NCBI RefSeq assembly: GCF_018449635.1
Contig: NZ_JAAVUV010000003.1
Span: 248,001-312,000, forward strand
Source: Caballeronia sp. dw_276
Lineage (GTDB): Bacteria > Pseudomonadota > Gammaproteobacteria > Burkholderiales > Burkholderiaceae
Reading direction: 5' to 3'
Length of the DNA stretch: 64,000 nt
Positions within the stretch are counted from its first letter, which is position 1. Every line of letters begins with the position of its first letter. The position numbers were made by a program, and so were the translations under genes. Of this stretch, positions 28,591-40,300 are shown piece after piece. A model generated the notes under the pieces. The model saw nothing but the letters and a program-made list of their open reading frames with translations. It was not told where the DNA came from and did not search any database.

Positions 28591-29319
28591 ATGGCGGGTC
28601 ATTCAAAATGGGCCAACATCAAGCATAAGAAAGCAGCCACCGACGCCAAGCGCGGCAAGGTCTGGACGCGTCTTATCAAGGAAATTCAGGTTGCGGCGCG
28701 CATGGGCGGCGGGGAAATCGACACGAATCCGCGGCTGCGGCTCTCCGTTGAAAAGGCCTACGACGCCAACATGCCTAAGGACAATATCAACCGCGCAATT
28801 CAGCGCGGCGTGGGGGGTGTGGACGGCGCGACCTACGAGGAAATCCGCTACGAAGGCTACGGCATTGGCGGTGCGGCGATCATCGTGGACACCATGACGG
28901 ACAACCGCACGCGCACGGTCGCGGAAGTGCGCCACGCGTTTTCGAAGTTCGGCGGCAACATGGGCACGGACGGGTCGGTGGCGTTCATGTTCGACCACGT
29001 CGGCCAGTTCCTGTACGCGCCTGGCACGCCCGAAGACAAGCTGATGGACGCGGCGCTCGAAGCGGGTGCGGACGACGTGGTGACGAACGACGACGGCAGT
29101 ATCGAAGTGGTTTGTCCGGCTAATGACTTCCAGAAAGTGAAGGACGCGCTGGAAGCGGCCGGTTTCAAGGCCGAAGTCGCCGAAGTGATCATGAAGCCGC
29201 AGACCGAAGTCGAGTTCACGGGCGAAGACGCGGCAAAAATGCAGAAATTGCTCGACGCGCTGGAAAATCTGGACGACGTGCAAGAGGTCTTCACCAACGC
29301 AACAATCGACGAAGAGTAA
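28591..29319 (+). CDS. yebC: YebC/PmpR family transcriptional regulator / translation factor
   Basis: This 242-residue protein has the family start [20 protein letters not shown], an acidic middle domain and the conserved [20 protein letters not shown] segment (about residues 95-114). The family was first described as transcriptional regulators; recent work links members to ribosome stalling at proline-rich sequences. The start is at 28591: GGAG and AAGG sit just upstream, and the protein then begins with the invariant MAGHSKW; an earlier in-frame start adds four residues. It stands alone between upp and purD. Confidence 0.93.
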   Translation: MAGHSKWANIKHKKAATDAKRGKVWTRLIKEIQVAARMGGGEIDTNPRLRLSVEKAYDANMPKDNINRAIQRGVGGVDGATYEEIRYEGYGIGGAAIIVDTMTDNRTRTVAEVRHAFSKFGGNMGTDGSVAFMFDHVGQFLYAPGTPEDKLMDAALEAGADDVVTNDDGSIEVVCPANDFQKVKDALEAAGFKAEVAEVIMKPQTEVEFTGEDAAKMQKLLDALENLDDVQEVFTNATIDEE

Positions 29320-29668
29320 TCGCCGGTTGATCGCCATTTGGCGACGGGCTTGTCTTGAGCGTGCTTGAACTCGCGGCATCCAGAAGCAAGATCGCCCGGG
29401 CGTATCTGGCCCGATTGGTGCATGCGCATTCAGCAGCCGATCCGAACCTGCACAGAGAAAGCCGCAAACGGCGTTTGACAGCCGGGAGTCGTGTGACGCA
29501 GCCGCTACCGGCGCGAGCCTTCTCCCCTTCTCTCAAAGTGCGCGGCACGGGCAGTCACCCGGAAAGCAGCAAAGCAAAACCGCGGAGGCGCGAAGAAACG
29601 GTTCACCAGAAACCCAACCGGTTCACGCAGCCAGCCGCCACGAATTTCTTAAGGTCTTCGAGGTTTAA
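29320..29668. other. 349 bp intergenic region between yebC and purD
   Basis: No gene, hairpin terminator or recognisable regulatory site was seen. It presumably carries the purD promoter. Confidence 0.5.
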
Positions 29669-30958
<1,290 letters not shown>

Positions 30959-30980
30959 TTCAGCACCGCAAGCAAGCACA

Positions 30981-31016
30981 GCACTGCCGGACCTTCGCGT
31001 CCGGCAGTGCGTTTTT
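30981..31016 (+). terminator. Intrinsic terminator after purD
   Basis: GCACTGCCGGA pairs perfectly with TCCGGCAGTGC (11 bp stem, 8-base loop), followed by GTTTTT. It lies 22 bp after the purD stop. Confidence 0.88.
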
Positions 31017-31092
31017 GGAAGAAACGCGCTCAATGGCGGCAAACTGCCTCCGCGCCCGCTTTCCCGCAAACGAGACCAAGCAAAGCAGCACG

Positions 31093-32016
31093 ATGACCGA
31101 TTCGACCTACGACGTACAGGCTGTCCGCACCTATCTCACCGGTTTGCAAAAGCAGATTGCGGACACGCTCGGCGCGTTCGATGGCACCGAATTCGCCGTC
31201 GATTCCTGGCAGCGCGGTCCCGAGGAGCGGCTGCGGGGCGGCGGAAGCACGCGGATTCTGGAAGGCGGACAGTTTTTCGAGCGTGGCGGCATCGGTTTTT
31301 CGGATGTGGCGGGTGATTCCTTGCCGCCATCGGCGAGTGCGGCGCGCCCGCAACTAGCCGGCCGGGGCTTCGAGGCGATGGGCGTATCGCTCGTCATGCA
31401 TCCGCGCAATCCGCATTGTCCGACCGTGCATATGAATGTGCGCCTCCTGATCGCAACGAAACCCGGCGAAGCGCCGTTGTTCTGGTTCGGCGGCGGAATG
31501 GACCTCACGCCCTATTACGGCTACGAGGAAGACGCGCAGCATTTTCACGGCGTCTGCCGTGACGCACTCGCGCCGTTTGGCGCAGATTTATACCCGCGTT
31601 TCAAGAAATGGTGCGATGAGTATTTTTATCTCAAACATCGCAACGAACCGCGCGGAATCGGCGGGATCTTTTTCGACGATTTCTCCGAACCCGGTTTCGA
31701 CGAATCGTTCGCGATGATGCGGAACGTCGGCGACAGCTTTTTGAGTGCGTATCTGCCGATCATCGAACGCAGGCGGAACATGCCGTACGGCGAAGCGGAG
31801 CGCGAATTCCAGGCGTACCGGCGCGGCCGCTACGTCGAATTCAACCTGGTTTTCGACCGCGGCACGCTGTTCGGGCTGCAAAGCGGCGGCCGTACAGAAT
31901 CCATCCTGATGTCCATGCCGCCGGCCGTTTCGTGGCGATACAACTGGAAACCGGAAGCCGGCACGCCCGAAGCGCGGCTTTATTCCGATTTCCTTGTTGC
32001 TCGAGAGTGGGTTTAA
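31093..32016 (+). CDS. hemF: Oxygen-dependent coproporphyrinogen III oxidase
   Basis: This 307-residue enzyme converts coproporphyrinogen III to protoporphyrinogen IX with O2 in haem biosynthesis. Family segments are [16 protein letters not shown] (about residues 100-115), [33 protein letters not shown] and the C-terminal ESILMSMPP. The ATG at 31093 gives the standard length and follows a proper family N-terminus; the frame extends 26 codons upstream, but that part overlaps intergenic sequence just after the purD terminator. It is followed after 37 bp by nadD. Confidence 0.95.
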   Translation: MTDSTYDVQAVRTYLTGLQKQIADTLGAFDGTEFAVDSWQRGPEERLRGGGSTRILEGGQFFERGGIGFSDVAGDSLPPSASAARPQLAGRGFEAMGVSLVMHPRNPHCPTVHMNVRLLIATKPGEAPLFWFGGGMDLTPYYGYEEDAQHFHGVCRDALAPFGADLYPRFKKWCDEYFYLKHRNEPRGIGGIFFDDFSEPGFDESFAMMRNVGDSFLSAYLPIIERRRNMPYGEAEREFQAYRRGRYVEFNLVFDRGTLFGLQSGGRTESILMSMPPAVSWRYNWKPEAGTPEARLYSDFLVAREWV

Positions 32017-32053
32017 ATAGCCACGGAAACATGAGAAACCGGCGCTGTATCTG

Positions 32054-32776
32054 TTGCATTCCGTCCCCAAAGAGGACCGTCCACTGAAACCCAATCTTCC
32101 TTGCGTTCACCGCGTCGGCTTGCTGGGCGGCACGTTCGACCCGATTCACAATGCTCACATGGCGCTCGCGCGGCGTTTCGCCGAGTTGCTCGACCTGACT
32201 GAACTCGTTTTCCTGCCGGCGGGCCAGCCGTGGCAGAAAAAAGACGTGACGCCGGCGCATCATCGGCTTGCAATGACTCGTGCGGCCGCGGAATCGCTGC
32301 ATATCGAAGGCATGAAGATCACCGTCGCAACCGACGAAATCGACCACGACGGCCCGACTTATACCGTGGAGACCCTTGCGCGCTGGCGCGAGCGGGAAGG
32401 CGCGGACGCTTCGCTGGCATTGCTGATAGGCGCCGACCAGCTCGTGCATCTGGATTCGTGGCGCGACTGGAAACGCCTTTTCGAGTTTGCGCACGTGTGC
32501 GTGGAAACGCGCGCGGGGTTCGATGTATCGACGGTTTCACCCGCCGTGGCCGAGGAGATCGCAGCGCGCAGCGCTAGCGCGGACGTGCTCCAATCCACGC
32601 CGCACGGGCATCTGTTGATCGACTCGGCGCTGGCGCTCGAAGTGTCCGCCACCGAAATCCGCGAGCAGTCGGGCGAACGCCTCAAAACGCACGCGGCGGG
32701 CGGGATCGCTGCCGAGAGTAATGTTCCGTCCGCCGTATGGGACTATATTGTTCAACACCACTTGTACCATCGGTAA
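32054..32776 (+). CDS. nadD: Nicotinate-nucleotide adenylyltransferase
   Basis: This enzyme adenylylates nicotinate mononucleotide in NAD synthesis. The nucleotidyltransferase motif [12 protein letters not shown] lies about 26 residues from the first possible start, and the second motif reads [10 protein letters not shown] near the C-terminus. The start is uncertain because there is no ATG upstream of the motif. A TTG at 32054 gives 240 residues, while a CTG at 32084, 8 bp after AGAGGA, gives 230 and a more typical N-terminus. It is the first gene of the conserved nadD-rsfS-rlmH-maf-rng run, 4 bp before rsfS. Confidence 0.92.
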   Translation: MHSVPKEDRPLKPNLPCVHRVGLLGGTFDPIHNAHMALARRFAELLDLTELVFLPAGQPWQKKDVTPAHHRLAMTRAAAESLHIEGMKITVATDEIDHDGPTYTVETLARWREREGADASLALLIGADQLVHLDSWRDWKRLFEFAHVCVETRAGFDVSTVSPAVAEEIAARSASADVLQSTPHGHLLIDSALALEVSATEIREQSGERLKTHAAGGIAAESNVPSAVWDYIVQHHLYHR

Positions 32777-32780
32777 AAAT

Positions 32781-33221
32781 ATGGAAATTCAAAAGCTTCA
32801 ACGCGCGATCATCGACGGTCTTGAAGACGTCAAGGCGCAGGACATCAAGGTGTTCAACACCACGCACCTGACCGCCCTCTTCGACCGCGTGATCGTCGCG
32901 AGCGGCACGTCGAATCGTCAGACCAAGGCGCTGGCCAATAGCGTGCGCGAAAAGGTCAAGGAGCTGGGCGGCGACGTCATCAGCACCGAAGGCGAGGAAA
33001 TCGGCGAATGGGTGCTGGTGGATTGCGGCGACGCCGTCGTCCATATCCTGCAACCGGCGCTGCGCCAGTACTACAACCTCGAAGAAGTCTGGGGCGACAA
33101 ACCCGTGCGCGTGAAGCTGCAAAGCGCGGGCGGATTTGGCGGGGCGCGCGTCACCGCAGACGAGGACGACGAAGAAGACGAGCCGGCAGCCAAGCCAGCG
33201 CGCAAGACCACGCGCCGCTGA
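32781..33221 (+). CDS. rsfS: Ribosome silencing factor RsfS
   Basis: This 146-residue protein of the RsfS/Iojap family binds ribosomal protein L14 and blocks subunit joining in stationary phase. The family core is clear: KAQDIKVFNTTHLTALFDRVIVASG, then the segment around GEWVLVDCGDAVVHILQP (about residues 75-92), and YNLEEVWGD. The ATG at 32781 is preferred to an upstream start that overlaps nadD, and leaves 4 bp after the nadD stop. The C-terminus adds an unusual acidic run (DEDDEEDEP) followed by a basic Lys/Arg tail. Confidence 0.94.
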   Translation: MEIQKLQRAIIDGLEDVKAQDIKVFNTTHLTALFDRVIVASGTSNRQTKALANSVREKVKELGGDVISTEGEEIGEWVLVDCGDAVVHILQPALRQYYNLEEVWGDKPVRVKLQSAGGFGGARVTADEDDEEDEPAAKPARKTTRR

Positions 33222-33287
33222 AATCCAGGTTCAGTGCGAACGTGCCGCTTTGCCTGAAGGCGGACAGTTCGTGCGCCGTACGCTGCC

Positions 33288-33758
33288 ATGAAACTCCATA
33301 TCCTCGCGGTCGGCCACAAGATGCCCGACTGGATCGCAACCGGCTTCGACGAGTATGCGAAACGCATGCCGCCCGAGCTGCGCATAGAGTTGCGCGAGAT
33401 CAAGCCTGAACAGCGCTCGTCGGGCCGTAACGCCGAGAGCGTGATGGCGGCTGAACGTGCGCGCATCGAAACTGCGTTGCCGAAGAATGCGCGTCTTGTC
33501 GCGCTCGATGAACGCGGCCGCGACTGGACCACGATGCAACTCGCCGGCGCCCTGCCCGACTGGCAGCAAGACGGTCGCGACGTGGCCTTCGTGATCGGCG
33601 GTGCGGATGGTCTCGATCCGCAAATCAAGGCACGTGCCGATGTGTTGCTGCGTGTGTCGAGTCTGACGCTGCCGCATGGCATGGTCCGCGTGCTGTTGGC
33701 CGAACAGCTTTATCGCGCGTGGAGCATCACGCAGAACCACCCCTATCATCGCGCGTGA
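33288..33758 (+). CDS. rlmH: 23S rRNA (pseudouridine1915-N3)-methyltransferase RlmH
   Basis: This 156-residue SPOUT methyltransferase methylates pseudouridine 1915 in helix 69 of 23S rRNA. The N-terminus [16 protein letters not shown] and the knot motifs [11 protein letters not shown] (about residues 101-111) and [18 protein letters not shown] (about 128-145), with the C-terminal QNHPYHRA, are all canonical. It follows rsfS by 66 bp; both act on the ribosome, which fits the conserved cluster. Confidence 0.96.
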   Translation: MKLHILAVGHKMPDWIATGFDEYAKRMPPELRIELREIKPEQRSSGRNAESVMAAERARIETALPKNARLVALDERGRDWTTMQLAGALPDWQQDGRDVAFVIGGADGLDPQIKARADVLLRVSSLTLPHGMVRVLLAEQLYRAWSITQNHPYHRA

Positions 33759-33818
33759 ACGGCAACGGGCCATCGAAGGCGCTGAACCGCCAACGCGTGC
33801 GCTTCGAGGATTGCCGCA

Positions 33819-34439
33819 ATGCCATCGACCACGTTCCCGTTTGTTTATCTCGCGTCACAAAGTCCCCGGCGCAAAGAGCTTCTGCAGCAACTCGGGGTGA
33901 AGTACGAGTTGCTGCTGCCCCGCCCCGATGAAGACGCCGAAGCGCTCGAAGCCGAGCTTCCCGGCGAAGCAGCCGACGTCTATGTCCTGCGCGTATGCGC
34001 GGCGAAAGCACAGGCTGCATATGCTCGACGGTTAAAAGGCGAGCACGCGCGCTCACCCATCCTGGTCGCCGATACAACCGTCACGCTCAATGGCGCCATC
34101 ATGGGCAAGCCGGATGACGCCGACCATGCCGTCGCGATGCTCGAACGCCTCTCCGGGCGCGATCACGAAGTGCTGACGGCGCTCGCCGTAGTCGATGCCG
34201 AAGGTACCTTGCTGCAGCCCGTGTTATCACGTTCGACCGTGCGCTTCGCCTCGGTCGGCCGTGCTGCACTGCAACGTTACGCCGCCACTGGCGAACCGCT
34301 CGGAAAGGCCGGTGCGTATGGCGTTCAGGGACGCGCGGCGGCGTTTATCGAACGGATCGAAGGGTCCTATTCGGGTATCATGGGCCTGCCTCTTTTCGAA
34401 ACAGCTGCACTCCTGCGCGTGGCGCGCGTCGACTTCTAA
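33819..34439 (+). CDS. Maf family nucleotide pyrophosphatase
   Basis: This 206-residue Maf/YhdE-type protein hydrolyses non-canonical or pyrimidine nucleoside triphosphates; the family is linked to septum formation control. The start [17 protein letters not shown] is the Maf signature, followed by the conserved [14 protein letters not shown] and the later [19 protein letters not shown] and [14 protein letters not shown] motifs. It is probably of the dTTP/UTP type, but the base specificity is not certain from sequence. It lies 7 bp before rng. Confidence 0.92.
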   Translation: MPSTTFPFVYLASQSPRRKELLQQLGVKYELLLPRPDEDAEALEAELPGEAADVYVLRVCAAKAQAAYARRLKGEHARSPILVADTTVTLNGAIMGKPDDADHAVAMLERLSGRDHEVLTALAVVDAEGTLLQPVLSRSTVRFASVGRAALQRYAATGEPLGKAGAYGVQGRAAAFIERIEGSYSGIMGLPLFETAALLRVARVDF

Positions 34440-34446
34440 ACCGTCC

Positions 34447-35916
34447 ATGAACGAAGAAATCCTGATCAACGTCACACCGCAGGAAACCCGCGTTGCCCTC
34501 GTTCAGCAAGGCGCGGTGCAAGAGCTTCACGTCGAGCGCACGTTGTCGCGCGGGCGTGTGGGCAATGTGTATCTGGGCAAGGTCGTGCGTGTGTTGCCGG
34601 GCATGCAATCGGCGTTTATCGACATTGGTCTCGAGCGCGCCGCGTTCCTGCATGTGGCCGACATCTGGCATCCGCGCATTGCGGGCGAAACGCATTCGAA
34701 CGCGCCGCATATTCCCATCGAAAAGATCGTGTTCGAAGGGCAGGCGCTGATGGTGCAAGTGGTGAAGGACCCTATCGGCACGAAGGGCGCACGGCTTTCC
34801 ACGCAAGTGAGCATCGCGGGGCGCACGCTGGTTTATCTGCCGCAGGAACCACATATCGGGATTTCGCAGAAGATCGCGAGCGAGGCCGAGCGCGAGGCCA
34901 TTCGCGCGCGGCTCACGGCGGTTCTGCCCGTGGACGAAAAAGGCGGGTACATCGTGCGCACGATCGCGGAGGATGCAACGAGCGAAGAACTTGCTGCCGA
35001 TGTCGCGTATCTGCGCAAGACGTGGGCAACGATCGTAGCGCAAGCAACGCGCGTGGCGCCCACATCACTGCTGCATCAGGATCTCAATCTGGCGCAGCGC
35101 GTCTTGCGCGATTTCGTCAACGACGAGACCTCACGCATTCAAGTCGATTCACGCGAGACGTACCAAATGCTTGCTGACTTCGCGGCCGAGTTCACGCCTG
35201 CCGTGGCTTCGCGCGTGCATCACTATGCGGGCGAGCGGCCGCTTTACGATCTGTACAACATCGAAGCGGAGATCCAGCGTGCTTTATCGCGACGCGTGGA
35301 TTTGAAGTCGGGCGGTTATCTGATGATCGACCAGACCGAGGCCATGACGACCATCGACGTGAATACGGGTGGTTATGTCGGCGCGCGGAATTTCGACGAC
35401 ACCATTTTCAAAACGAATCTGGAAGCGGCCCATACGATTGCCCGGCAATTGCGCTTGAGGAATCTGGGCGGGATCATCATTATCGATTTCATCGACATGG
35501 AGAACGTCGAGCATCGCGATCAGGTTCTTGGCGAATTGAAGAAGGCGTTGTCGCGCGACCGGACGCGCGTGACGGTCAACGGATTTTCGCAACTCGGGCT
35601 GGTTGAAATGACGCGCAAGCGCACGCGCGAATCGCTCGCGCATGTGTTGTGCGAGCCGTGCCCGACGTGCGACGGAAAGGGTCAGGTCAAGACGCCGCGA
35701 ACCGTGTGTTATGACGTGCTGCGCGAGATCATGCGCGAGTCGCGTCAATTCAATCCGCGCGAGTTTCGCGTGGTGGCTTCGCAGCAAGTAATCGATCTGT
35801 TCCTGGAAGAAGAGTCGCAACATCTGGCCATGCTGATGGACTTCATCGGCAAGCCGGTTTCGTTGCAGGTCGAGTCGAACCTGAGCCAGGAACAGTACGA
35901 TATTGTTTTGATGTAG
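34447..35916 (+). CDS. rng: Ribonuclease G
   Basis: This 489-residue endoribonuclease of the RNase E/G family matures 16S rRNA 5' ends and degrades mRNA. It starts MNEEILINVTPQETRVA, has an S1 RNA-binding domain (about residues 38-125), the catalytic Asp304 in TIDVNTGGYVG and Asp347 in IIIDFIDMEN, and the Zn-link CPTCDGKG with Cys405 and Cys408. These positions match those of RNase E. It lacks the long RNase E C-terminal scaffold. The start at 34447 is chosen over an upstream frame extension into maf. It is the last gene of the nadD-to-rng run. Confidence 0.95.
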   Translation: MNEEILINVTPQETRVALVQQGAVQELHVERTLSRGRVGNVYLGKVVRVLPGMQSAFIDIGLERAAFLHVADIWHPRIAGETHSNAPHIPIEKIVFEGQALMVQVVKDPIGTKGARLSTQVSIAGRTLVYLPQEPHIGISQKIASEAEREAIRARLTAVLPVDEKGGYIVRTIAEDATSEELAADVAYLRKTWATIVAQATRVAPTSLLHQDLNLAQRVLRDFVNDETSRIQVDSRETYQMLADFAAEFTPAVASRVHHYAGERPLYDLYNIEAEIQRALSRRVDLKSGGYLMIDQTEAMTTIDVNTGGYVGARNFDDTIFKTNLEAAHTIARQLRLRNLGGIIIIDFIDMENVEHRDQVLGELKKALSRDRTRVTVNGFSQLGLVEMTRKRTRESLAHVLCEPCPTCDGKGQVKTPRTVCYDVLREIMRESRQFNPREFRVVASQQVIDLFLEEESQHLAMLMDFIGKPVSLQVESNLSQEQYDIVLM

Positions 35917-35924
35917 CCGTCGCC

Positions 35925-35946
35925 GGGGTGTCGCACGCCCCGCTTT
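35925..35946. terminator. Weak hairpin after rng
   Basis: GGGGTGT pairs with ACGCCCC (one G-T wobble, 3-base loop), followed by GCTTTC. It is poor in T, but it lies right after the rng stop and before the convergent small gene. Confidence 0.35.
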
Positions 35947-36176
35947 CAATCCAGCAACACCCCCGGCCTCACCCTGATCTTCGACCTGATTCCTGCCTGC
36001 ATGCCCGCCATCAATGTTTCGCGGCCTTTGCGGGTGACGCAGGTTGTCGAAAAAATCAGCTCGGCGTAACCCAGTTCGCGAAAATGCGTGGCAATCGCGG
36101 CGGGTATTCTGCCGCTTCCGTTTATTGCCAGTTCAAGCAGCCAGTCCAGTTCGAATTCGGTGAGGTCGTTGTGCAT
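35946..36176 (-). CDS. Small protein of unknown function (76 aa)
   Basis: The protein begins MHNDLTEFELDWLLELAIN. GGAGAG lies 4 bp upstream of the ATG at 36176, which decides this start over one four codons earlier. The sequence looks like a compact helical protein with a C-terminal CVTRKGRETLMAGM segment that resembles the recognition part of a small winged helix, but I cannot assign a family. It converges on rng, with 29 bp between the stops. The composition is protein-like, unlike the Arg/Ala/Pro-rich antisense shadows. Confidence 0.6.
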   Translation of the reverse strand: MHNDLTEFELDWLLELAINGSGRIPAAIATHFRELGYAELIFSTTCVTRKGRETLMAGMQAGIRSKIRVRPGVLLD

Positions 36177-36740
36177 TGCTCTCTCCAATCTTCAAATGAC
36201 CATCGTTTTCTGGAGCAGACAAAAATGCGACTGGCATCAATACGGCCGTTTCAAGAATCGAAAATCGACGGCCCCTCGATCGATACCGATCGAATATACG
36301 CACGCAAACTGCGGCCAGATTCAGCCGCGCCGCATCGCGCCCAGATATTTTTTTACCAATGAATGGGCGAACGTCGGGTAACGCTTGATTGAAAGGCGTA
36401 TGCAAACTCCGGTCCACGCTTCGACAGTGAGATTGCGGCAAAGATAGCCCATTCATAGCCCATAGCCGTTACGACGCATTCGCGTACGTAACGTAACGAA
36501 CCGGCGTAACAAACCAAAGATCCCGAACCGTTCCATACGGCTCCCGCACGACATGGCGCTCGTCGCCCTGCTTGCGCGAACGTGGCACGACTCATGCGGA
36601 GAGAGAACGCATCGCATCGACCAGTGCGAAGTCTGAAAGCGGCAAACGCTCTATTGATTACAAAAGGCGCAAAAGCCTTGAATCAAGCAGATCAACATTA
36701 AACAGCGACCGAAAAATGACGGCGCAACCGGGGAATCAAA
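36177..36740. other. 564 bp intergenic region
   Basis: It holds the promoter region of the minus-strand 76-residue gene and of the following plus-strand small gene. There is a short direct repeat (ATAGCCCAT twice near 36443-36463) and TAACG repeats nearby. No RNA gene or mobile element was recognised. Confidence 0.45.
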
Positions 36741-36962
36741 TTGAATAACTATCTCGTTGAAAAAGACCTCGCGCATCTGGAACGCGTGGTAAACAGAATT
36801 GCTTCGAGCCATGGGCTGTCTTTATCGTATTGGAGAAAGCGCGTGGATTCAATGCTATCCATGACGCTTATGCCGGCCCAACGCAAACGCATTGGACAGA
36901 TCAACGCCGTCATCCGGATGCTCGAAGAAACAGATTCCAGCCCTGCATCGAGCTTTGGCTGA
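36741..36962 (+). CDS. Small helical protein of unknown function (73 aa)
   Basis: The protein reads MNNYLVEKDLAHLERVVNR and contains SYWRKRV and LMPAQRKRIGQI, a charged and amphipathic helical pattern with the look of a small regulatory or nucleic-acid-associated protein. The start is a TTG at 36741, with GGGGAA 5-10 bp upstream. It stands alone in a stretch of lower GC content. Similar small proteins are, to my recollection, common in Burkholderia genomes, but I cannot name a family. Confidence 0.5.
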   Translation: MNNYLVEKDLAHLERVVNRIASSHGLSLSYWRKRVDSMLSMTLMPAQRKRIGQINAVIRMLEETDSSPASSFG

Positions 36963-37308
36963 GAAAGGCTGAACCGGCAGAACTTGCGTTCCGGCAGGCG
37001 CCGAAGGCGGCCTGCCGGCGCTCGCGCGTCCGAATCAAGCACTTAGCGTCTTTTGACCACTCGCTTCAACCCCACCCATATCAGGTTTAATAATAGCCAA
37101 TGCATTAAAGATATATTCGGCATTCGTAAAATGCGGAAATCCGATGCTGGCCCATTATTAAAAAAATATGAACGCGCCTGATCCTGACCTCCTTATTTAA
37201 TAAGACTGGACACCGTCTTTTTATATTTCTAAGATCGATTTTCCGTTGGCTCCGCTGCCCGCGCGTGCACGCCCGGCGGAATAACCCCGTTAAATCGTCA
37301 GGACCTGC
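36963..37308. other. 346 bp intergenic region with AT-rich block
   Basis: A GC-rich hairpin without a T-run (CCGGCAGGC at 36991-36999 and GCCTGCCGG at 37010-37018) follows the small gene. By hand count, 37081-37240 is only about 36% G+C, far below its surroundings. This presumably contains the promoter of the downstream RND pump. Confidence 0.55.
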
Positions 37309-40300
37309 GTGTCGTCTTTTTTTATCGATCGTCCGGTATTTGCATGGATCGTAGCGCTCGCTATTTTCGTCGCGGGCGCACTCGTCACGCCGTTCCTGCC
37401 GGTCGCGCAATACCCGCGGCTCACGCCGCCGCGCATCGTGATCTCGGCCATGTATCCGGGTGCGGCTCCTGAAAGCGTCGACAACACGGTTGCGAGCGTG
37501 ATCGAGGAAAGTCTCGATGGCGCCGAAGGCCTGCAGTATTACGAGACGACAAGCGATAGCCTCGGCGAACTCGAGATCGCTGCCACGTTTTCGGCGGGCA
37601 CGAATCCGGACATCGCCATGGTCGATGTCCAGAACCGCATGAAGCAGATCGAATCGCGGCTGCCTCAGCAGGTCGTGCAGCAAGGTATCAGCGTGTTCAA
37701 GTCCACGGGCACGTTCCTGATGCTCGTGGCGCTGACCTCCACCGACGGCAAGCGCGATTCCGTCGTGCTGAGCGATTACGTCAACCGCTACATGCTGCGC
37801 GACTTGAAGCGCGCGCCCGGCGTGGGCGCGGCCGATTTGTGGGACGCAGGCGAGGCGCTGCGTGTCTGGATCGACCCGATGAAGCTGCGCGAATACAACC
37901 TCGCCGCCGCCGATGTGACGCAAGCCATCGCCACGCAAAACTCCACAGTGACGGCCGGCACGCTGGGCGATGTGCCGTTTGTCGCGGGCCAGCAATTGAC
38001 GGCGACCGTGACGGTGCGCGGCCAGCTGATCTCGCCGGATGAATTCGGCGAGATCGTCCTGAAGGCGCGGCCTGACGGCTCGGCGGTGCGGCTGAAAGAC
38101 GTCGCACGGGTCGAAGTCGGCCGTGACAGTTACGCGTCGTTCTCGCGGCTGAACGGCAAGCCATCGGCAACGGTCGGCATCAAGCTCTCGCCGCAAGGCA
38201 ACGCCATCGAGACATCGGATGCGATCCGCGCCAAACTCGCCGATCTGTCGCGCAGCCTGCCGCCGGGCGTGTCGGTCGTAATCCCCTTCGATACCTCCAG
38301 GTTCGTCCACGTCGCACTGCACGAAGTGGCGCTGACCTTGCTCGAAGCCGTGCTGCTCGTGTTCCTGGTCATGTGGCTGTTCCTGCGCGACTTGCGTTAT
38401 GCGCTGGTGCCGACCGTCGTGATTCCGGTTGCGCTCACCGGCGCGTTGCTCGCGCTCTATGCGCTCGGCATGTCCATCAACGTCTTCACCATGTTCGCGC
38501 TGGTGCTCGCCATCGGGATTCTCGTCGATGACGCCATCGTGGTCGTCGAAAACGTCGATCGCGTGATGCGCGAGGAAGGCCTGGCGCCCAAAGCCGCCAC
38601 CCGTCGGGCAATGCAACAGATGGGCAGCGCGATTGTCGGCATCACGGCGGTGCTGACCGCCGTCTTCGTGCCGATGGCATTTTTCCCTGGCAGCGTGGGC
38701 GGGATCTACCGGCAATTCACGGTGGCGATGATCGCGTCGATCCTCGTCTCCGCGTTCACCGCGTTGTCGCTCACGCCCGCGCTGTGCGCGAACTTGCTGA
38801 AGGCGCCACCACGCGAACCGCCGAACCATGGCGCTCACGGAGCGCATGGCTCGTCCGGCTTTTCCGCGATGTTCGATTGGACCTCGCGCAAATACAGCGG
38901 CCTCGTCACGCGTGTCTTGCGGCGGGCGGGTTCCATGTTCGTGGTGTATCTCGTCCTTGCCGGCGCATGCGCGCTGCTTTACTTGCATATGCCGAATGGC
39001 TTTTTGCCTCAGGAAGACCAGGCGCAGCTTCAGGTCATGGTCCAGTTGCCGGCCGGCGCCACGCAGGCGCGTACGCTCGCGGCGGTCGAACAGACCGAGG
39101 CCATTCTTCGGCGTGAACCGGCGGTATCGAATATCACGAGCGTGGTTGGCTGGAGCTTTCAGGGCAGCGGGCAGAATGTGGCGATGTGTTTTGTCGACCT
39201 GAAAGACTGGTCCTCACGCGATATCGATGCAAGCGCGTTGCGCGACAAGCTCAATCGTTCGCTTTCGGCCATCATGGACGCAACCGTATCCGCACAAATG
39301 CCGCCGCCCGTGCCCGGCATGGGCCATTCGGAAGGCTTTGTGATGCGGCTGGAGGATCGCGGCGGTATCGGCATTCAGGCGTTGACCGCGGCGCGCGAGC
39401 AGCTCTTCGAACAAGCCAGACGCAATCCCGCATTCGCCGATGTGCGCTCGGAAGCGCTACCCGACGCGCCGCGCATCGTGCTGGATATCGACCGCGCGAA
39501 GGCTTACGCACTCGGCGTCTCGTTCGACCGGATCGGCGATGCGCTCGGCAATACGTTCGGCTCGACTTACATCGACGACTTCCCCTCGGGCGGCCGGATG
39601 CGCCGCGTGATGATCGCCGCCGACGCGCCCTCGCGCATGACCGAAGCCGATCTCATGAACCTCTCCGTGCGCAATCTGGCGGGACAGATGGTGCCGCTGT
39701 CGTCGGTGGCGTCGCTGCACTGGACAACCGGCCCTTCCGTGCTCACGCGTTACAACGGCTCGCCTTCTCTCGATGTCAGCGGCCGCCCCGCCAATGGCGT
39801 GAGCTCCGGCGCGGCAATGGCCGAGATGGAGCGCCTCGCGCAGATGCTGCCCGTTGGCGTCGGCTTCGACTGGACCGATACCGCGCTGGAAGAGACCCGT
39901 GCGGCGCGGCTCACGCCGGTGCTGATCGGCTTGTCGCTGCTGGCGGTTTTCATGGCGCTTGCCGCCCTTTACGAGAGCTGGACCATTCCGCTGGCCGTGC
40001 TGACCATCGTGCCGCTTGGCATGATCGGCGCCGTGATCGCGATGTACACACGCGGCATGCCGAACGACGTGTACTTCAAGGTCGGCATGATCACGGTGAT
40101 CGGGTTATCGGCGAAAAACGCGATTCTGATCGTGCAATTCGCGCGCACGCTGCACGCCGATGGCATGGCGCTCGCCGAAGCCATCGTCGCCGCGGCGAGC
40201 GCGCGCTTCCGGCCGATCGTGATGACATCGGCGGCGTTCCTGCTGGGCGTCACGCCCTTGCTGATCTCAAGCGGCGCAGGCGCGGAAAGCCGGCGCTCGA

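Noticed and set aside
36991..37018. GC-rich 9 bp stem after the small gene, considered as a terminator
   Set aside because: No T-run on either strand; kept only as a note in the intergenic entry.
37105..38988. A 627-codon open frame on the minus strand opposite the AcrB-like pump gene
   Set aside because: Composition is His/Arg/Gln/Asp-rich with no recognisable domain; it is the antisense shadow of a strong RND gene in GC-rich DNA.
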